Under the pieces are notes generated by a model. The model saw only the letters and a list, made by a program, of their open reading frames with translations, ran no database searches and was not told the origin of the DNA. This document shows, piece by piece, positions 1 through 7,460 of a DNA stretch of 17,497 nt. The DNA comes from CBCXVS01 sp965178525. GTDB lineage: Bacteria; Tectomicrobia; Entotheonellia; Entotheonellales; Entotheonellaceae. Made by a program: the position numbers and the translations under genes. The stretch's first letter is position 1. Each line of letters opens with the position of its first letter. The stretch spans positions 1 through 17,497 of the forward strand of contig CBCXVS010000158.1 of the NCBI GenBank assembly GCA_965178525.1. Reading direction: 5' to 3'.

Positions 1-3
1 GAT

Positions 4-21
4 AGGTCCGCACACGGACCT
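4..21. terminator. Hairpin, possible terminator of an upstream gene
   Basis: A perfect 7-bp stem (AGGTCCG / CGGACCT) closes a CACA loop at the very start of the window. It is followed by GCATTTCCTT, which is only weakly U-rich, so it is a marginal intrinsic terminator. It probably belongs to a gene lying left of the window. No coding sequence can be supported at this edge. Confidence 0.35.
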
Positions 22-359
22 GCATTTCCTTCAACTGGTTCAAACCACTTAAGTTAGGCGTCTTCAGGTCGCACGCTCAGGTCCCCATGTATCTCATCTT
101 CTGGAGGTCTACAATCTTGTCGTGGCAAGCCAAACCCGCGGCTGATGCAACGGAAAAGGGGAAAGTGACGAAAAAGGGCAAACAATTCGGAGAGCAACTT
201 CCACCAGGACCTTCAGTTATGTGAACTTGAGAACCCCTTTCGTCGGGACCCTAGCAGCACTAGAAATTCCAGTCGACACCTCGTCGGGCGTTGCTCAAAT
301 CTATCTAGGCGCAGGTAGAATATGCGTTCATCTCCCCTGCCCCAGAAAGGAAAACACCA
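22..359. other. Intergenic region, no supported gene
   Basis: About 340 bases without a convincing gene. A 45-codon ATG ORF (87-224, +) has a lysine-rich product but no clear ribosome-binding site or recognisable family. An 86-codon ORF (221-481, +) runs out of frame into the next gene and looks like chance. The last 20 bases carry the Shine-Dalgarno AGAAAGGA of the gene starting at 360. I see no convincing -35/-10 pair. Confidence 0.5.
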
Positions 360-1652
360 ATGACACGTTATGTTCTATACGGAGTCATGCTGGTTCTGCT
401 GGTTGGTATCGTAGGGCGGGCAGCCGCCGTGCCAATCATTGTGGAATCCGGGTGGACTCTGACACGCACCGTCGCCTTTGACGGTGCACAGGCGGCGCAC
501 TACAACCGGTTGGACGGGCAGCTCTATGTGGGGAGGCGTAGCAGCAACGCCTCCAACCGTGAAGATGGTGTGTATCGTATCAACGCCGACGGAAGCGCGA
601 CCAAGGTTGCAGATGGTGACAGAGTGGCAACCGTCGTGGTCGGCCCTGACGGCGACATCTTTTTTTCTGAAGACTTCGGAGGACGCATCTATCGCATTCC
701 ATTCGGGAGTAGGCGTCGTGCCACATGGGTTGCCGGCTTCCACCGTGACGACGATGATCCGGTTGGGATGGCCATTGCTACCGCAACTAGGACCGGTGGT
801 ATACTTGCTCCTGGAGATGCACTTGTCGTCGACCGAGGATTTAATGGCCCTGACGAAGTCTGGCGCTTTTCGTCTCGCACGCCTGAGGGAGAAATGCCCA
901 TACACCGCGATGACGGCACGCTAATCGACGCTGTCGATATCGCCATGGGTACGGGAGCGGTTTATCTGGTCGATGGGCGTGGTGCTCTGGATGGCGCCAT
1001 TTATCAACTTCATGCCGATGGCTCGCTCACCCCGCTTGTCACCTCGGAGCCCATCGCGGAGCCGCAAGGTATCATAATTGATCCACTTACGGGAGACTTG
1101 TTTGTGCTCGATGCCGACGCGAACCGGCTCGTCAGGGTCGATCCGGATACGGGTGACGTACGTGACATGTTCACCGGCTTTTCCTTCTCTACGGATGCGG
1201 TGGGAACGGTGGCATGGGCCGGCGTGGACGTCAGCCCTAACGGCGTTGAAATCTTCCTCACCGACAGAGGCGCTAGGACGATCTACACGTTCACTTGTAA
1301 CTCGCAGCCGTGTCAGCAGGCCGTGCTGCGCACCGACTTCTCCCTGGGATTCTGCGAGTTGGACGACAGCATCTTCTGCGCTCCCCACGATGCCTGCCCA
1401 TACTGCCGGATCATGTTTGTAGACTGCGAACAAATCTGTGCCGGCCCGCTAGATGCCGCGCACAATCCCGCTTTGGTAGAACGTGGCAGAAACGAGTGCC
1501 CACAAGCCATGTGTGACTTTGGCCAGGCGGGCAATCAGTGTCCATCCGATGTGCAACTGCTCTATTGCGCGATGGTGCGTTGTTTCGTCGGACAGTTCAA
1601 TCCTCCTCTCGACAGTATCGACGGCGTGAGCAGCTGTGATTTGTCTCCGTAG
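360..1652 (+). CDS. Exported NHL/SMP-30-like beta-propeller protein with cysteine-rich C-terminal domain
   Basis: The 430-residue product begins with a clear Sec signal peptide: a basic start, a hydrophobic run over residues 5-19, and a likely cut after Ala-Ala-Ala near residue 23. Residues 30-312 show repeating blade-like units of the type 'G.Y..D.dG....' and 'GiiiDp.tGdLfVlD', as in NHL or SMP-30-like six-bladed propellers; such domains bind ligands or act as lactonases, and no specific catalytic residue can be assigned. Residues 313-430 form a separate domain holding all 14 cysteines of the protein, expected to be disulfide-bonded after export. The start is supported by AGAAAGGA seven to ten bases upstream. 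The next gene lies 146 bases downstream on the same strand and also encodes an exported protein, so co-transcription is possible. Function unknown. Confidence 0.8.
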   Translation: MTRYVLYGVMLVLLVGIVGRAAAVPIIVESGWTLTRTVAFDGAQAAHYNRLDGQLYVGRRSSNASNREDGVYRINADGSATKVADGDRVATVVVGPDGDIFFSEDFGGRIYRIPFGSRRRATWVAGFHRDDDDPVGMAIATATRTGGILAPGDALVVDRGFNGPDEVWRFSSRTPEGEMPIHRDDGTLIDAVDIAMGTGAVYLVDGRGALDGAIYQLHADGSLTPLVTSEPIAEPQGIIIDPLTGDLFVLDADANRLVRVDPDTGDVRDMFTGFSFSTDAVGTVAWAGVDVSPNGVEIFLTDRGARTIYTFTCNSQPCQQAVLRTDFSLGFCELDDSIFCAPHDACPYCRIMFVDCEQICAGPLDAAHNPALVERGRNECPQAMCDFGQAGNQCPSDVQLLYCAMVRCFVGQFNPPLDSIDGVSSCDLSP

Positions 1653-1798
1653 CGTCGCTTCTGGTTGCGTGCGGGCGTGTAAATCTTCATCGCGGCTTTG
1701 AAAACCGCATCCTGGCGGTGCAACCGGACAGCTCCTATGTCGCGGGAACCGGTTGCGCCTTATGCTTTTGTGCTGGGAAATCGCTAGGGGAAACCGCC

Positions 1799-4498
1799 AT
1801 GCCTGAGACACGAGGCCCTGGTCACCAGTCTCCTCCCCGCATCTCCGCTCTGCTCATGAGCGGATCGTTTCTACTCTGTATCCTGCTCACGGTCAGCCAG
1901 GCCCAGATTACCCTCGATGGCAGTCTCGGCTCGCGTGTCCCCCTGATAGGCCCCGACTATACGATTCTCGCCGAAATGGGACAACAACGCGGGGGCAATC
2001 TGTTCCATAGCTTTGACCGGTTCAACGTGGGGTCGGACGAAAGTGCGACGTTCACGGGTCCGGACACCATGAACAACATTATAGGCCGTGTCACCGGTGC
2101 ACAGCCCTCGACCATTGATGGACGGTTACGGTCAGGGATTTCCGGGGCGAATCTGTTTCTACTCAATCCGCGTGGGGTGTTCGTTGGTTCAAACGCCAGA
2201 CTGGATATCAGTGGGTCATTTCACATTGCCACCGCGGATTTCCTGCGCTTTACAGATGGCATGATCTTTTCGGCGCACCTGGGCCAGGGGAGCACGTTGA
2301 CGATGGCATCGCCAACGGCCTTCGGATTTTGGAACCGCAACCCGGCAGGGATTTCCATCCAAGAGAGTACGCTCTATGTTCCAGAAGGCGAGGCCATGTC
2401 GGTGATTGGTGGAGACATTCACATCACGGGTAGCTCTCTCCAAGCACCGAGTGGGCGGATTCACATCGCCAGTGTCGCGTCAGAAGGTGAGGTTGTGTTC
2501 GATCCGACGATGCAGAGCCTTGATTTGGGTGTTGCGTCCGTTCAGCGTCTTGGAGAAATTGACATCATGCGAGGGACGCGCATCGATGTCAGTGGCGACG
2601 GAGGTGGGACAGTCGTCATCCGAGGCGGCCGCCTCATGGTAAATCATTCATCTCTGCTTGCCAATACACAGGGAAACCAGCATGGAAACCGTATCAGTAT
2701 TGACCTTCAAGTAACGGAACAAGCATACCTAGCACAGAATACAACGATAGCGGCAGAGAGAATCGCGTCCTTCTCTGGTAGAGGAAATGCTGGAAATATA
2801 CAGATCAAAGCCAATAGTCTATACATAGATGATTCTACTGTTGGCACTACAGTGGGTCTTTTTGCGTCAGGAAATGCTGGAGACATAGACATCCAAACGG
2901 GCCGTTTGCACGTGACTAGGGGGGCTGACATTAGTGCTGGCACCATGGGTATCGGGTCAGGCGGCATGATCAAGATCACAGCGACAGACGCAGTCATGAT
3001 TGCTGATCGAAACAATAGCGGAAGTCATAGTAGAATTTCGAGTTTCACTGCTGACAGAGGGAATGCAGGCAATCTCTTCATACAGGCCCCAAGCGTTGTG
3101 ATTGAGGATGGATTGATAGGAACGGGCAATGCGAGAGGAATGGGCAATGCGGGAGACATCAACGTGGAGGTTGGGCGTCTGTTCCTCAGGGAGGGGGGCC
3201 GGATCGATAGTAGCACCTTCGGCGCTGGCTCGGGCGGGGTCGTCATGGTGATAGGGACGGAGGCGATCACGATCACGGGTCGCAGCGCGACGACCGGTGC
3301 GCCGAGTGGTTTATTCAATGTCGCCGACGGCGGTGGGGATGCGGGTAGCCTGATTCTTTCAGCCCCCACAGTGAGCCTCCACAATGGCGGCCTTATTCTT
3401 GCTGAAACCACAGGTGAAGGTGGTGCGGGTGACATCATCATCAAGGCTGAATATTTGACTCTCTCAGGAGGCGCCCGCATCGACAGTCGCTCACGCAGTG
3501 CCGGATCAGGCGGGAGGGTAACCGTCATGGCAGAGGAAGTTATCACGATTACCGGTCAGGACAGTGGCCTCTTCACAACCGCTGAGGGCAGTGGACGAGG
3601 GGGAGATATTTTCCTTCAGGCACAGACCATTGAGCTCACCGGGGCGGCCTCAATTTCGGCCGCAAGTTTCGGCACGGGAAACGCCGGGAGTATTGGCATC
3701 ACGGCTACAGGTTCTTTCCTCAGTGCTAACAGCACGGTGACCACATCAGCTGCCGCATCCGATGGCGGTGATATCGAGGTGAGAGCCCAGTCCATCATGC
3801 GTCTGCAGGATAGTCAGATTAGGGCTGCAGTCGATGGTGGACCAGGAACCACCGGGGGCAATATTATCATTGAATCTGAATTGGTCACGTTGGAAAACAG
3901 CCAGGTTATTGCGGATGCCTTCGAAGGAATGGGGGGCAACATTCGCATCGTGGCAGACGGGTTTTTGCGCGATGCCGACAGCCGCGTCAGCGCCTCCTCG
4001 GACTTGGGGATCGATGGCACGGTCGAGATTCAGACGCTGACCAATCTCAGCGGGCTCGTGACACCCCTGTCCCCGGGCTTTGTCTCGACCACCGCGTTGC
4101 TGCGGGATCCGTGTGCGACACAGTTGTGGGAAGGCACGGTGAGCAGTTTCGTGGTCGTAGGGCGTGATATAGCGCCCCAGGGACCCGAAGCGGCGCTGTC
4201 GAGCCCCCTGGTCATGCATGACCAGGGTCCACTGGCGGCCAAATCCACGATGGACGATATAGATGACGGGGATGATTCCCGCTTGCCGAGCCCCTTGCAG
4301 AGCTTGCGCGGCGCGCTCGACCACCCCTTGTGGATCACTCGCAGAGTTGTTGACGATGCAGATTTGAAAATCCATGATCAAAACGGCACTTGTGTTCCGA
4401 TCCAGCTTGACTTGCTCAGCCATGACGTTTGCTTCTTACCGCTCCGTATCGGTGCGGGTTGCAAACCCGCGGCAACGAACCCTGTCAATAATCAATAA
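1799..4498 (+). CDS. Filamentous-haemagglutinin-type TPS exoprotein (TpsA-like), with an aberrant C-terminal tail
   Basis: The start is placed at 1799 because AGGGG (1786-1790) lies eight bases upstream; the frame stays open to 1718, adding 27 residues with no good ribosome-binding site. The 899-residue product has a signal peptide (residues 1-35, cut after SQA). Residues 36-160 form the haemagglutination-activity/TPS domain, with the typical NLFHSF, ANLFLLNP and NPRGVFVG motifs that engage a TpsB outer-membrane partner. Residues ~270-770 are a parallel beta-helix of imperfect repeats built on G[NG]AG[DN]I and GSGG motifs. The usual family ending, SSFVVVGRDIAPQGPEAAL, occurs at residues ~782-800. 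Residues ~810-899 do not look like the family: that DNA reads on the opposite strand as a cysteine hydrolase N-terminus. No TpsB gene is in the window. The protein is probably secreted and adhesive or surface-associated. Confidence 0.85.
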   Translation: MPETRGPGHQSPPRISALLMSGSFLLCILLTVSQAQITLDGSLGSRVPLIGPDYTILAEMGQQRGGNLFHSFDRFNVGSDESATFTGPDTMNNIIGRVTGAQPSTIDGRLRSGISGANLFLLNPRGVFVGSNARLDISGSFHIATADFLRFTDGMIFSAHLGQGSTLTMASPTAFGFWNRNPAGISIQESTLYVPEGEAMSVIGGDIHITGSSLQAPSGRIHIASVASEGEVVFDPTMQSLDLGVASVQRLGEIDIMRGTRIDVSGDGGGTVVIRGGRLMVNHSSLLANTQGNQHGNRISIDLQVTEQAYLAQNTTIAAERIASFSGRGNAGNIQIKANSLYIDDSTVGTTVGLFASGNAGDIDIQTGRLHVTRGADISAGTMGIGSGGMIKITATDAVMIADRNNSGSHSRISSFTADRGNAGNLFIQAPSVVIEDGLIGTGNARGMGNAGDINVEVGRLFLREGGRIDSSTFGAGSGGVVMVIGTEAITITGRSATTGAPSGLFNVADGGGDAGSLILSAPTVSLHNGGLILAETTGEGGAGDIIIKAEYLTLSGGARIDSRSRSAGSGGRVTVMAEEVITITGQDSGLFTTAEGSGRGGDIFLQAQTIELTGAASISAASFGTGNAGSIGITATGSFLSANSTVTTSAAASDGGDIEVRAQSIMRLQDSQIRAAVDGGPGTTGGNIIIESELVTLENSQVIADAFEGMGGNIRIVADGFLRDADSRVSASSDLGIDGTVEIQTLTNLSGLVTPLSPGFVSTTALLRDPCATQLWEGTVSSFVVVGRDIAPQGPEAALSSPLVMHDQGPLAAKSTMDDIDDGDDSRLPSPLQSLRGALDHPLWITRRVVDDADLKIHDQNGTCVPIQLDLLSHDVCFLPLRIGAGCKPAATNPVNNQ
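4206..4227. repeat. 22-bp perfect palindrome at a probable rearrangement junction
   Basis: A perfect palindrome with 11-bp arms centred on ATGCAT. It lies exactly between the last family-like residues of the FHA protein on the + strand and the last family-like residues of the cysteine hydrolase fragment on the - strand (near 4238-4244). Its position suggests it marks, or was created at, the breakpoint that joined the two. Confidence 0.7.
4238..4423 (-). pseudogene. 5' fragment of a cysteine hydrolase (isochorismatase family), antisense to the FHA gene
   Basis: Read on the minus strand from the ATG at 4423, the first ~62 residues match the start of isochorismatase-like cysteine hydrolases. 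The family's TSAVLIMDFQ segment, with its catalytic Asp at residue 18, is followed by a helix (residues 33-47, GVVERAAQALQGARQ) and the strand IPVIYIVHRG at 51-60. These enzymes hydrolyse amides or enol ethers using an Asp-Lys-Cys triad; here the Lys and Cys regions are missing. Similarity stops at about 4238-4244, next to the palindrome at 4206-4227. The frame stays open to 3746, but that part is plainly the shadow of the FHA gene. Upstream is only a weak purine stretch (AAGAAG). It lies downstream of fhs on the same strand and may be the remnant of the operon's next gene. Non-functional as it stands. Confidence 0.7.
4454..4470. repeat. Palindromic hairpin GCGGGTT-GCA-AACCCGC
   Basis: A 7-bp perfect stem with a 3-base loop inside the last codons of the FHA frame, and about 30 bases upstream of the cysteine hydrolase ATG on the other strand. 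It has no U-tract in either direction. It sits between convergent transcription units, so it could act as a bidirectional terminator, or be a copy of a dispersed palindromic repeat. Only one copy is in this window. Confidence 0.45.
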
Positions 4499-4514
4499 TT
4501 GCGGTGCGTAGCAC

Positions 4515-4664
4515 TTAGGACACGGCCGGCCGATGCCGGATCCAAGGCCGCGCCTGTTCGAAAGCCGCGGACGCGGCGATGATCGTCTCCTCAGACACGT
4601 GTTTGTTGGCAATCAGCCCCGCCAGCTCAGAAGCCGGTGCAAATGCCAAGTTCTCATCGACCAT
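4515..4664 (-). CDS. Short ORF resembling the N-terminus of an amidase (GatA-like); probable remnant
   Basis: Starting 15 bases after the fhs stop codon, this 49-residue ORF has a good ribosome-binding site (GGAAGGAAA) and reads like the first helices of amidase-signature enzymes: LAFAPASELAGLIANKHVS. It stops with TAA at 4515, without any Ser-Ser-Lys catalytic region, which in the family lies far downstream. It is either a truncated amidase whose body has been lost, or a genuine small protein translated with fhs. The close spacing to fhs indicates co-transcription. The DNA beyond it leads to the cysteine hydrolase fragment, in line with a damaged operon. Translation is plausible; the family assignment is based on limited sequence. 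Confidence 0.5.
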   Translation of the reverse strand: MVDENLAFAPASELAGLIANKHVSEETIIAASAAFEQARPWIRHRPAVS

Positions 4665-4679
4665 GATGCTTTCCTTCCA

Positions 4680-6362
4680 TCAAAACAGACCTTCGATCTC
4701 GCCGTGCGCATTCAGGCGGATATGGTTGGCAGCCGGCACGCGCGGCAGGCCGGGCATGGTCATGATGTCACCGCAGATCGCTACCACAAACTCCGCTCCG
4801 GCCGACAGCCGCACGTCGCGAATCGGCACCGTATGGCCCAAGGGCGCGCCTTTGACGTTGGCGTCGGTGGAGAAGCTGTACTGGGTCTTGGCCATGCAGA
4901 CCGGGAAATGGCCGTAGGTTTCTTGGAGATGGTTGAGCTGCCGGCGTACGGTCGTGTCGGCCATGATATCGGCGGCGCCATAGATCTGCGTGGCCACGGT
5001 TGTGATCTTGTCCAACAGCGGCATGTCGTCGGGGTACAGCGGTTGAAAGTCGGCGTCCCCGCCGTCGATCATCTCGACTACGTGTTGGGCCAGCTCTTCG
5101 ATGCCGGCGCTGCCATTGGCCCAGTGCGAGCAGACGATGGCCTTGGCGCCGTATTGCGCCGCGGTCTCCTGTATCGCCTGCAGTTCGGCGTCGGTGTCGG
5201 CAAGAAATTGGTTGATGGCGACCACCGGCGGCACGCCAAAGGCATTGACGTTGCGCAAATGGCGCTCCAAGTTGACGCAGCCCATTCTGACCGCCTTGAC
5301 GTTTTCCTTGCCCAGATCGTTTCTCCCTACGCCTCCATGCATTTTCAGCGCCCGCACGGTCGCGACGATGACCGCCGCGCTGGGCTTGAGGCCGGCTTTG
5401 CGACATTTGATGTCAAAGAATTTCTCCGCCCCCAAGTCGGCGCCGAAGCCGGCTTCGGTGACAACATAGTCGGCCAGTTTGAGCGCCGTTTGCGTGGCGA
5501 TGACGGAATTGCAGCCGTGGGCGATATTGGCAAACGGGCCGCCGTGGATAAAGGCCGGGTTGTTCTCTAGTGTCTGCACCAGGTTGGGCATGAACGCATC
5601 TTTGAGCAACACCGTCATGGCGCCATCGGCGCTCAGGCTCTTGGCGGTGACGGCTTGGCGCGCGCGGGTCTGGGCCACCACCATGTTGCCGAGCCGGTTT
5701 TGCAAATCGTCCAGGTCTTTGGCCAGACAGAAGATGGCCATCACTTCGGAGGCGACGGTGATATCGAAGCCGTCCTCTCGGGGATAGCCGTTGCCCAAGC
5801 CCCCGAGCGAGACCACGACGTCGCGCAGCGCGCGGTCGTTCATGTCCAGCACGCGGCGCCAGGCGATGCGGCGGCTGTCGATGCCCAGCTCGTTGCCCCA
5901 GTTGATGTGGTTGTCCAGCATCGCCGAGAGCAAATTATGCGCTGTGCCAATCGCATGCAAATCGCCGGTAAAATGCAGATTAATGTCTTCCATGGGCACG
6001 ACTTGGGCATAGCCGCCGCCAGCGGCACCGCCTTTCATGCCAAAGCACGGGCCTAAGGACGGTTCGCGTAGGCAGATCGCCGTTTTTTTGCCGATGCGGT
6101 TGAGGCCGTCGCCCAGTCCCACGGTGGTGGTGGTTTTGCCTTCGCCGGCCGGTGTCGGGGTGATGGCGGTGACCAGAATCAACTTGCCATCGGGCCGCCC
6201 GGCCAGTCCGGCGATAAACGCATAGCTAACCTTGGCCTTGGTGTGCCCGTAGGGCTGCAGGGCGTCATGGCGGATGCCGAGAGTGGCGCCGATGTCGGCG
6301 ATTGGAAGCATGGCGGCGGCGCGGGCGATTTCGATGTCGCTTGTTGGCTCGTTCGATTGCAT
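4680..6362 (-). CDS. fhs: Formate-tetrahydrofolate ligase
   Basis: The enzyme joins formate to tetrahydrofolate with ATP to give 10-formyl-THF, feeding one-carbon units into purine synthesis, formyl-Met and the THF C1 pathway. It is cytosolic, normally a homotetramer. The 560-residue length is typical. The P-loop TPAGEGKTTT is at residues 70-79. It is followed by the family hallmarks LREPSLGPCFGMKGGAAGGG (98-117) and the DINLHFTGDLHAI segment (126-138), and it ends in GEIEGLF, a normal family C-terminus. The start ATG at 6362 is preceded by ACAGGAG at good distance. A short amidase-like ORF follows 15 bases downstream on the same strand, then a cysteine hydrolase fragment. It is divergent from the hydrolase at 6648, with ~285 bases between. 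The gene appears intact. The long ORF on the opposite strand (4533-5570) is its shadow. Confidence 0.97.
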   Translation of the reverse strand: MQSNEPTSDIEIARAAAMLPIADIGATLGIRHDALQPYGHTKAKVSYAFIAGLAGRPDGKLILVTAITPTPAGEGKTTTTVGLGDGLNRIGKKTAICLREPSLGPCFGMKGGAAGGGYAQVVPMEDINLHFTGDLHAIGTAHNLLSAMLDNHINWGNELGIDSRRIAWRRVLDMNDRALRDVVVSLGGLGNGYPREDGFDITVASEVMAIFCLAKDLDDLQNRLGNMVVAQTRARQAVTAKSLSADGAMTVLLKDAFMPNLVQTLENNPAFIHGGPFANIAHGCNSVIATQTALKLADYVVTEAGFGADLGAEKFFDIKCRKAGLKPSAAVIVATVRALKMHGGVGRNDLGKENVKAVRMGCVNLERHLRNVNAFGVPPVVAINQFLADTDAELQAIQETAAQYGAKAIVCSHWANGSAGIEELAQHVVEMIDGGDADFQPLYPDDMPLLDKITTVATQIYGAADIMADTTVRRQLNHLQETYGHFPVCMAKTQYSFSTDANVKGAPLGHTVPIRDVRLSAGAEFVVAICGDIMTMPGLPRVPAANHIRLNAHGEIEGLF

Positions 6363-6647
6363 CGACTCATCTCCTGTCCCGTCTAGGGGGTGGTGTCGTG
6401 CTAATGCAATGTTAGCCGGGTTTGACGCCCATGCTCAAGCATCACGGAGATTTCTTTCCCGCTTATTTTCCACTCTACAATTACCCATACTCGGGGTCAA
6501 TACGGACTGACATCCAACGCCATTGGGGATGTTGGGCATGTGGCGTATTTCGACTCGACTCGAAAAACGTCATGGCGTCAAGGCCATAGCTCAGAGTATC
6601 CTCTTAGGCACCGACTCCGGCAGGTGACAACCTAGAGGGAGAATACC
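6363..6647. other. Divergent intergenic region between fhs and the hydrolase
   Basis: This should hold the promoters of both divergent units, but I cannot single out a convincing -35/-10 pair. A 52-codon ATG ORF (6431-6589, +), rich in aromatic residues, has no ribosome-binding site and no recognisable family, so it is not called. AGAGGGAG at 6634-6641 is the strong Shine-Dalgarno of the gene at 6648. Confidence 0.4.
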
Positions 6648-7397
6648 ATGACGCTTCTCGATCATCCGGTGATTGCCAGCCGTTACTTCTTTCCACGCAT
6701 GGCGGCCGTGCCAACGCCTTATTGGGTCGAGGCAGCCGACGGCAGTCAGTTGGCCTGTTACCACTAGGCCGTCGATCCGGCGGCGAAGACCGTGGTGTAT
6801 TTCCACGGCAATGGCGAGGTCGTCGCGGACTATCTCCCAGACTTCCCGAACTGGATGGCGCGGTCCGGATATAACGTTCTCCTGGCGGAATATCGCGGTT
6901 ATGGCATGTCAACGGGCCGCCCGGCCCTGGCCGGCATGTTGCAGGATGTCTCCGCCATCATTCGGAGCCTGGACGTGCCCGACGACCGCATCGTCCTCTT
7001 TGGGCGCTCCATTGGGTCTTTGTACGCCTTGCATGGGGCCGGCCGGCATCCGCGGCTGGCCGGTCTGATTCTGGAGAGTGGTATTTCGGATATGTCCGAG
7101 CGTTTTTTCATGCGGGTCGAGCCCGCCGAACTAGGCGTATCCCAGACAGAACTGGCGCAAGAACTCAAAACCCACTTCGATTATGCCCGGAAACTCGAAA
7201 GCTTTCAGGGCCAGACCTTGATTCTACATGCCCGATTCGACGAACTCGTCAGCGCCCGCCATGCCGAAAACCTGCACGCCGCGGTGCCCGATCCGAAACA
7301 GCTGCACATCTTTGATCAAGGTGGCCATAATGATATTTTCTACCGCAACCGCGACGTCTACATGCCGCTCGTCGAAACCTTCCTCGCAGCGCTCTGA
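6648..7397 (+). pseudogene. Alpha/beta hydrolase interrupted by one in-frame TAG codon
   Basis: From the ATG at 6648, backed by AGAGGGAG six bases upstream, the frame reads 39 codons, meets TAG at 6765-6767, then continues in the same frame to TGA at 7397: 249 residues plus one stop position. Everything expected of a serine hydrolase of the BEM46/ABHD13-like type follows the stop: the oxyanion strand VVYFHGNG, nucleophile elbow GRSIG, acid HARFDE and terminal histidine GGHNDIF. The residues before the stop fit the family's N-terminal strands. CAG (Gln) to TAG is a single change. Without readthrough, translation could restart only at the GTG codons near 6792, which lack a ribosome-binding site and would delete the first strands. 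So this is a recent pseudogene, a recoded gene or a sequence error. The MFS gene follows 63 bases downstream. Confidence 0.85.
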
Positions 7398-7460
7398 GGT
7401 CAAGAGCCGGTCACTGTGTACCGCTAACCCCTAACCCCTTCTTTTTCTAGAGAGGCGCCC

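Noticed and set aside
375..905. 176-codon minus-strand ORF opposite the beta-propeller gene
   Set aside because: Shadow of a gene with a signal peptide and repeat structure; no start signal.
2750..3800. Repeated DNA within the FHA gene as a tandem repeat element
   Set aside because: The repetition is at protein level (GNAGDI/GSGG beta-helix turns), not near-identical DNA, and is normal for this family.
3746..4237. Remainder of the 225-codon minus-strand ORF beyond the cysteine hydrolase fragment
   Set aside because: After ~62 family-like residues the frame is simply the reverse of the FHA beta-helix coding DNA; only 4238-4423 is called.
4533..5570. 345-codon + strand ORF opposite fhs
   Set aside because: It is antisense to a clear, full-length formate-THF ligase; its low-complexity, Arg/Gly/Asp/Val-rich product is a GC-codon shadow with no family resemblance.
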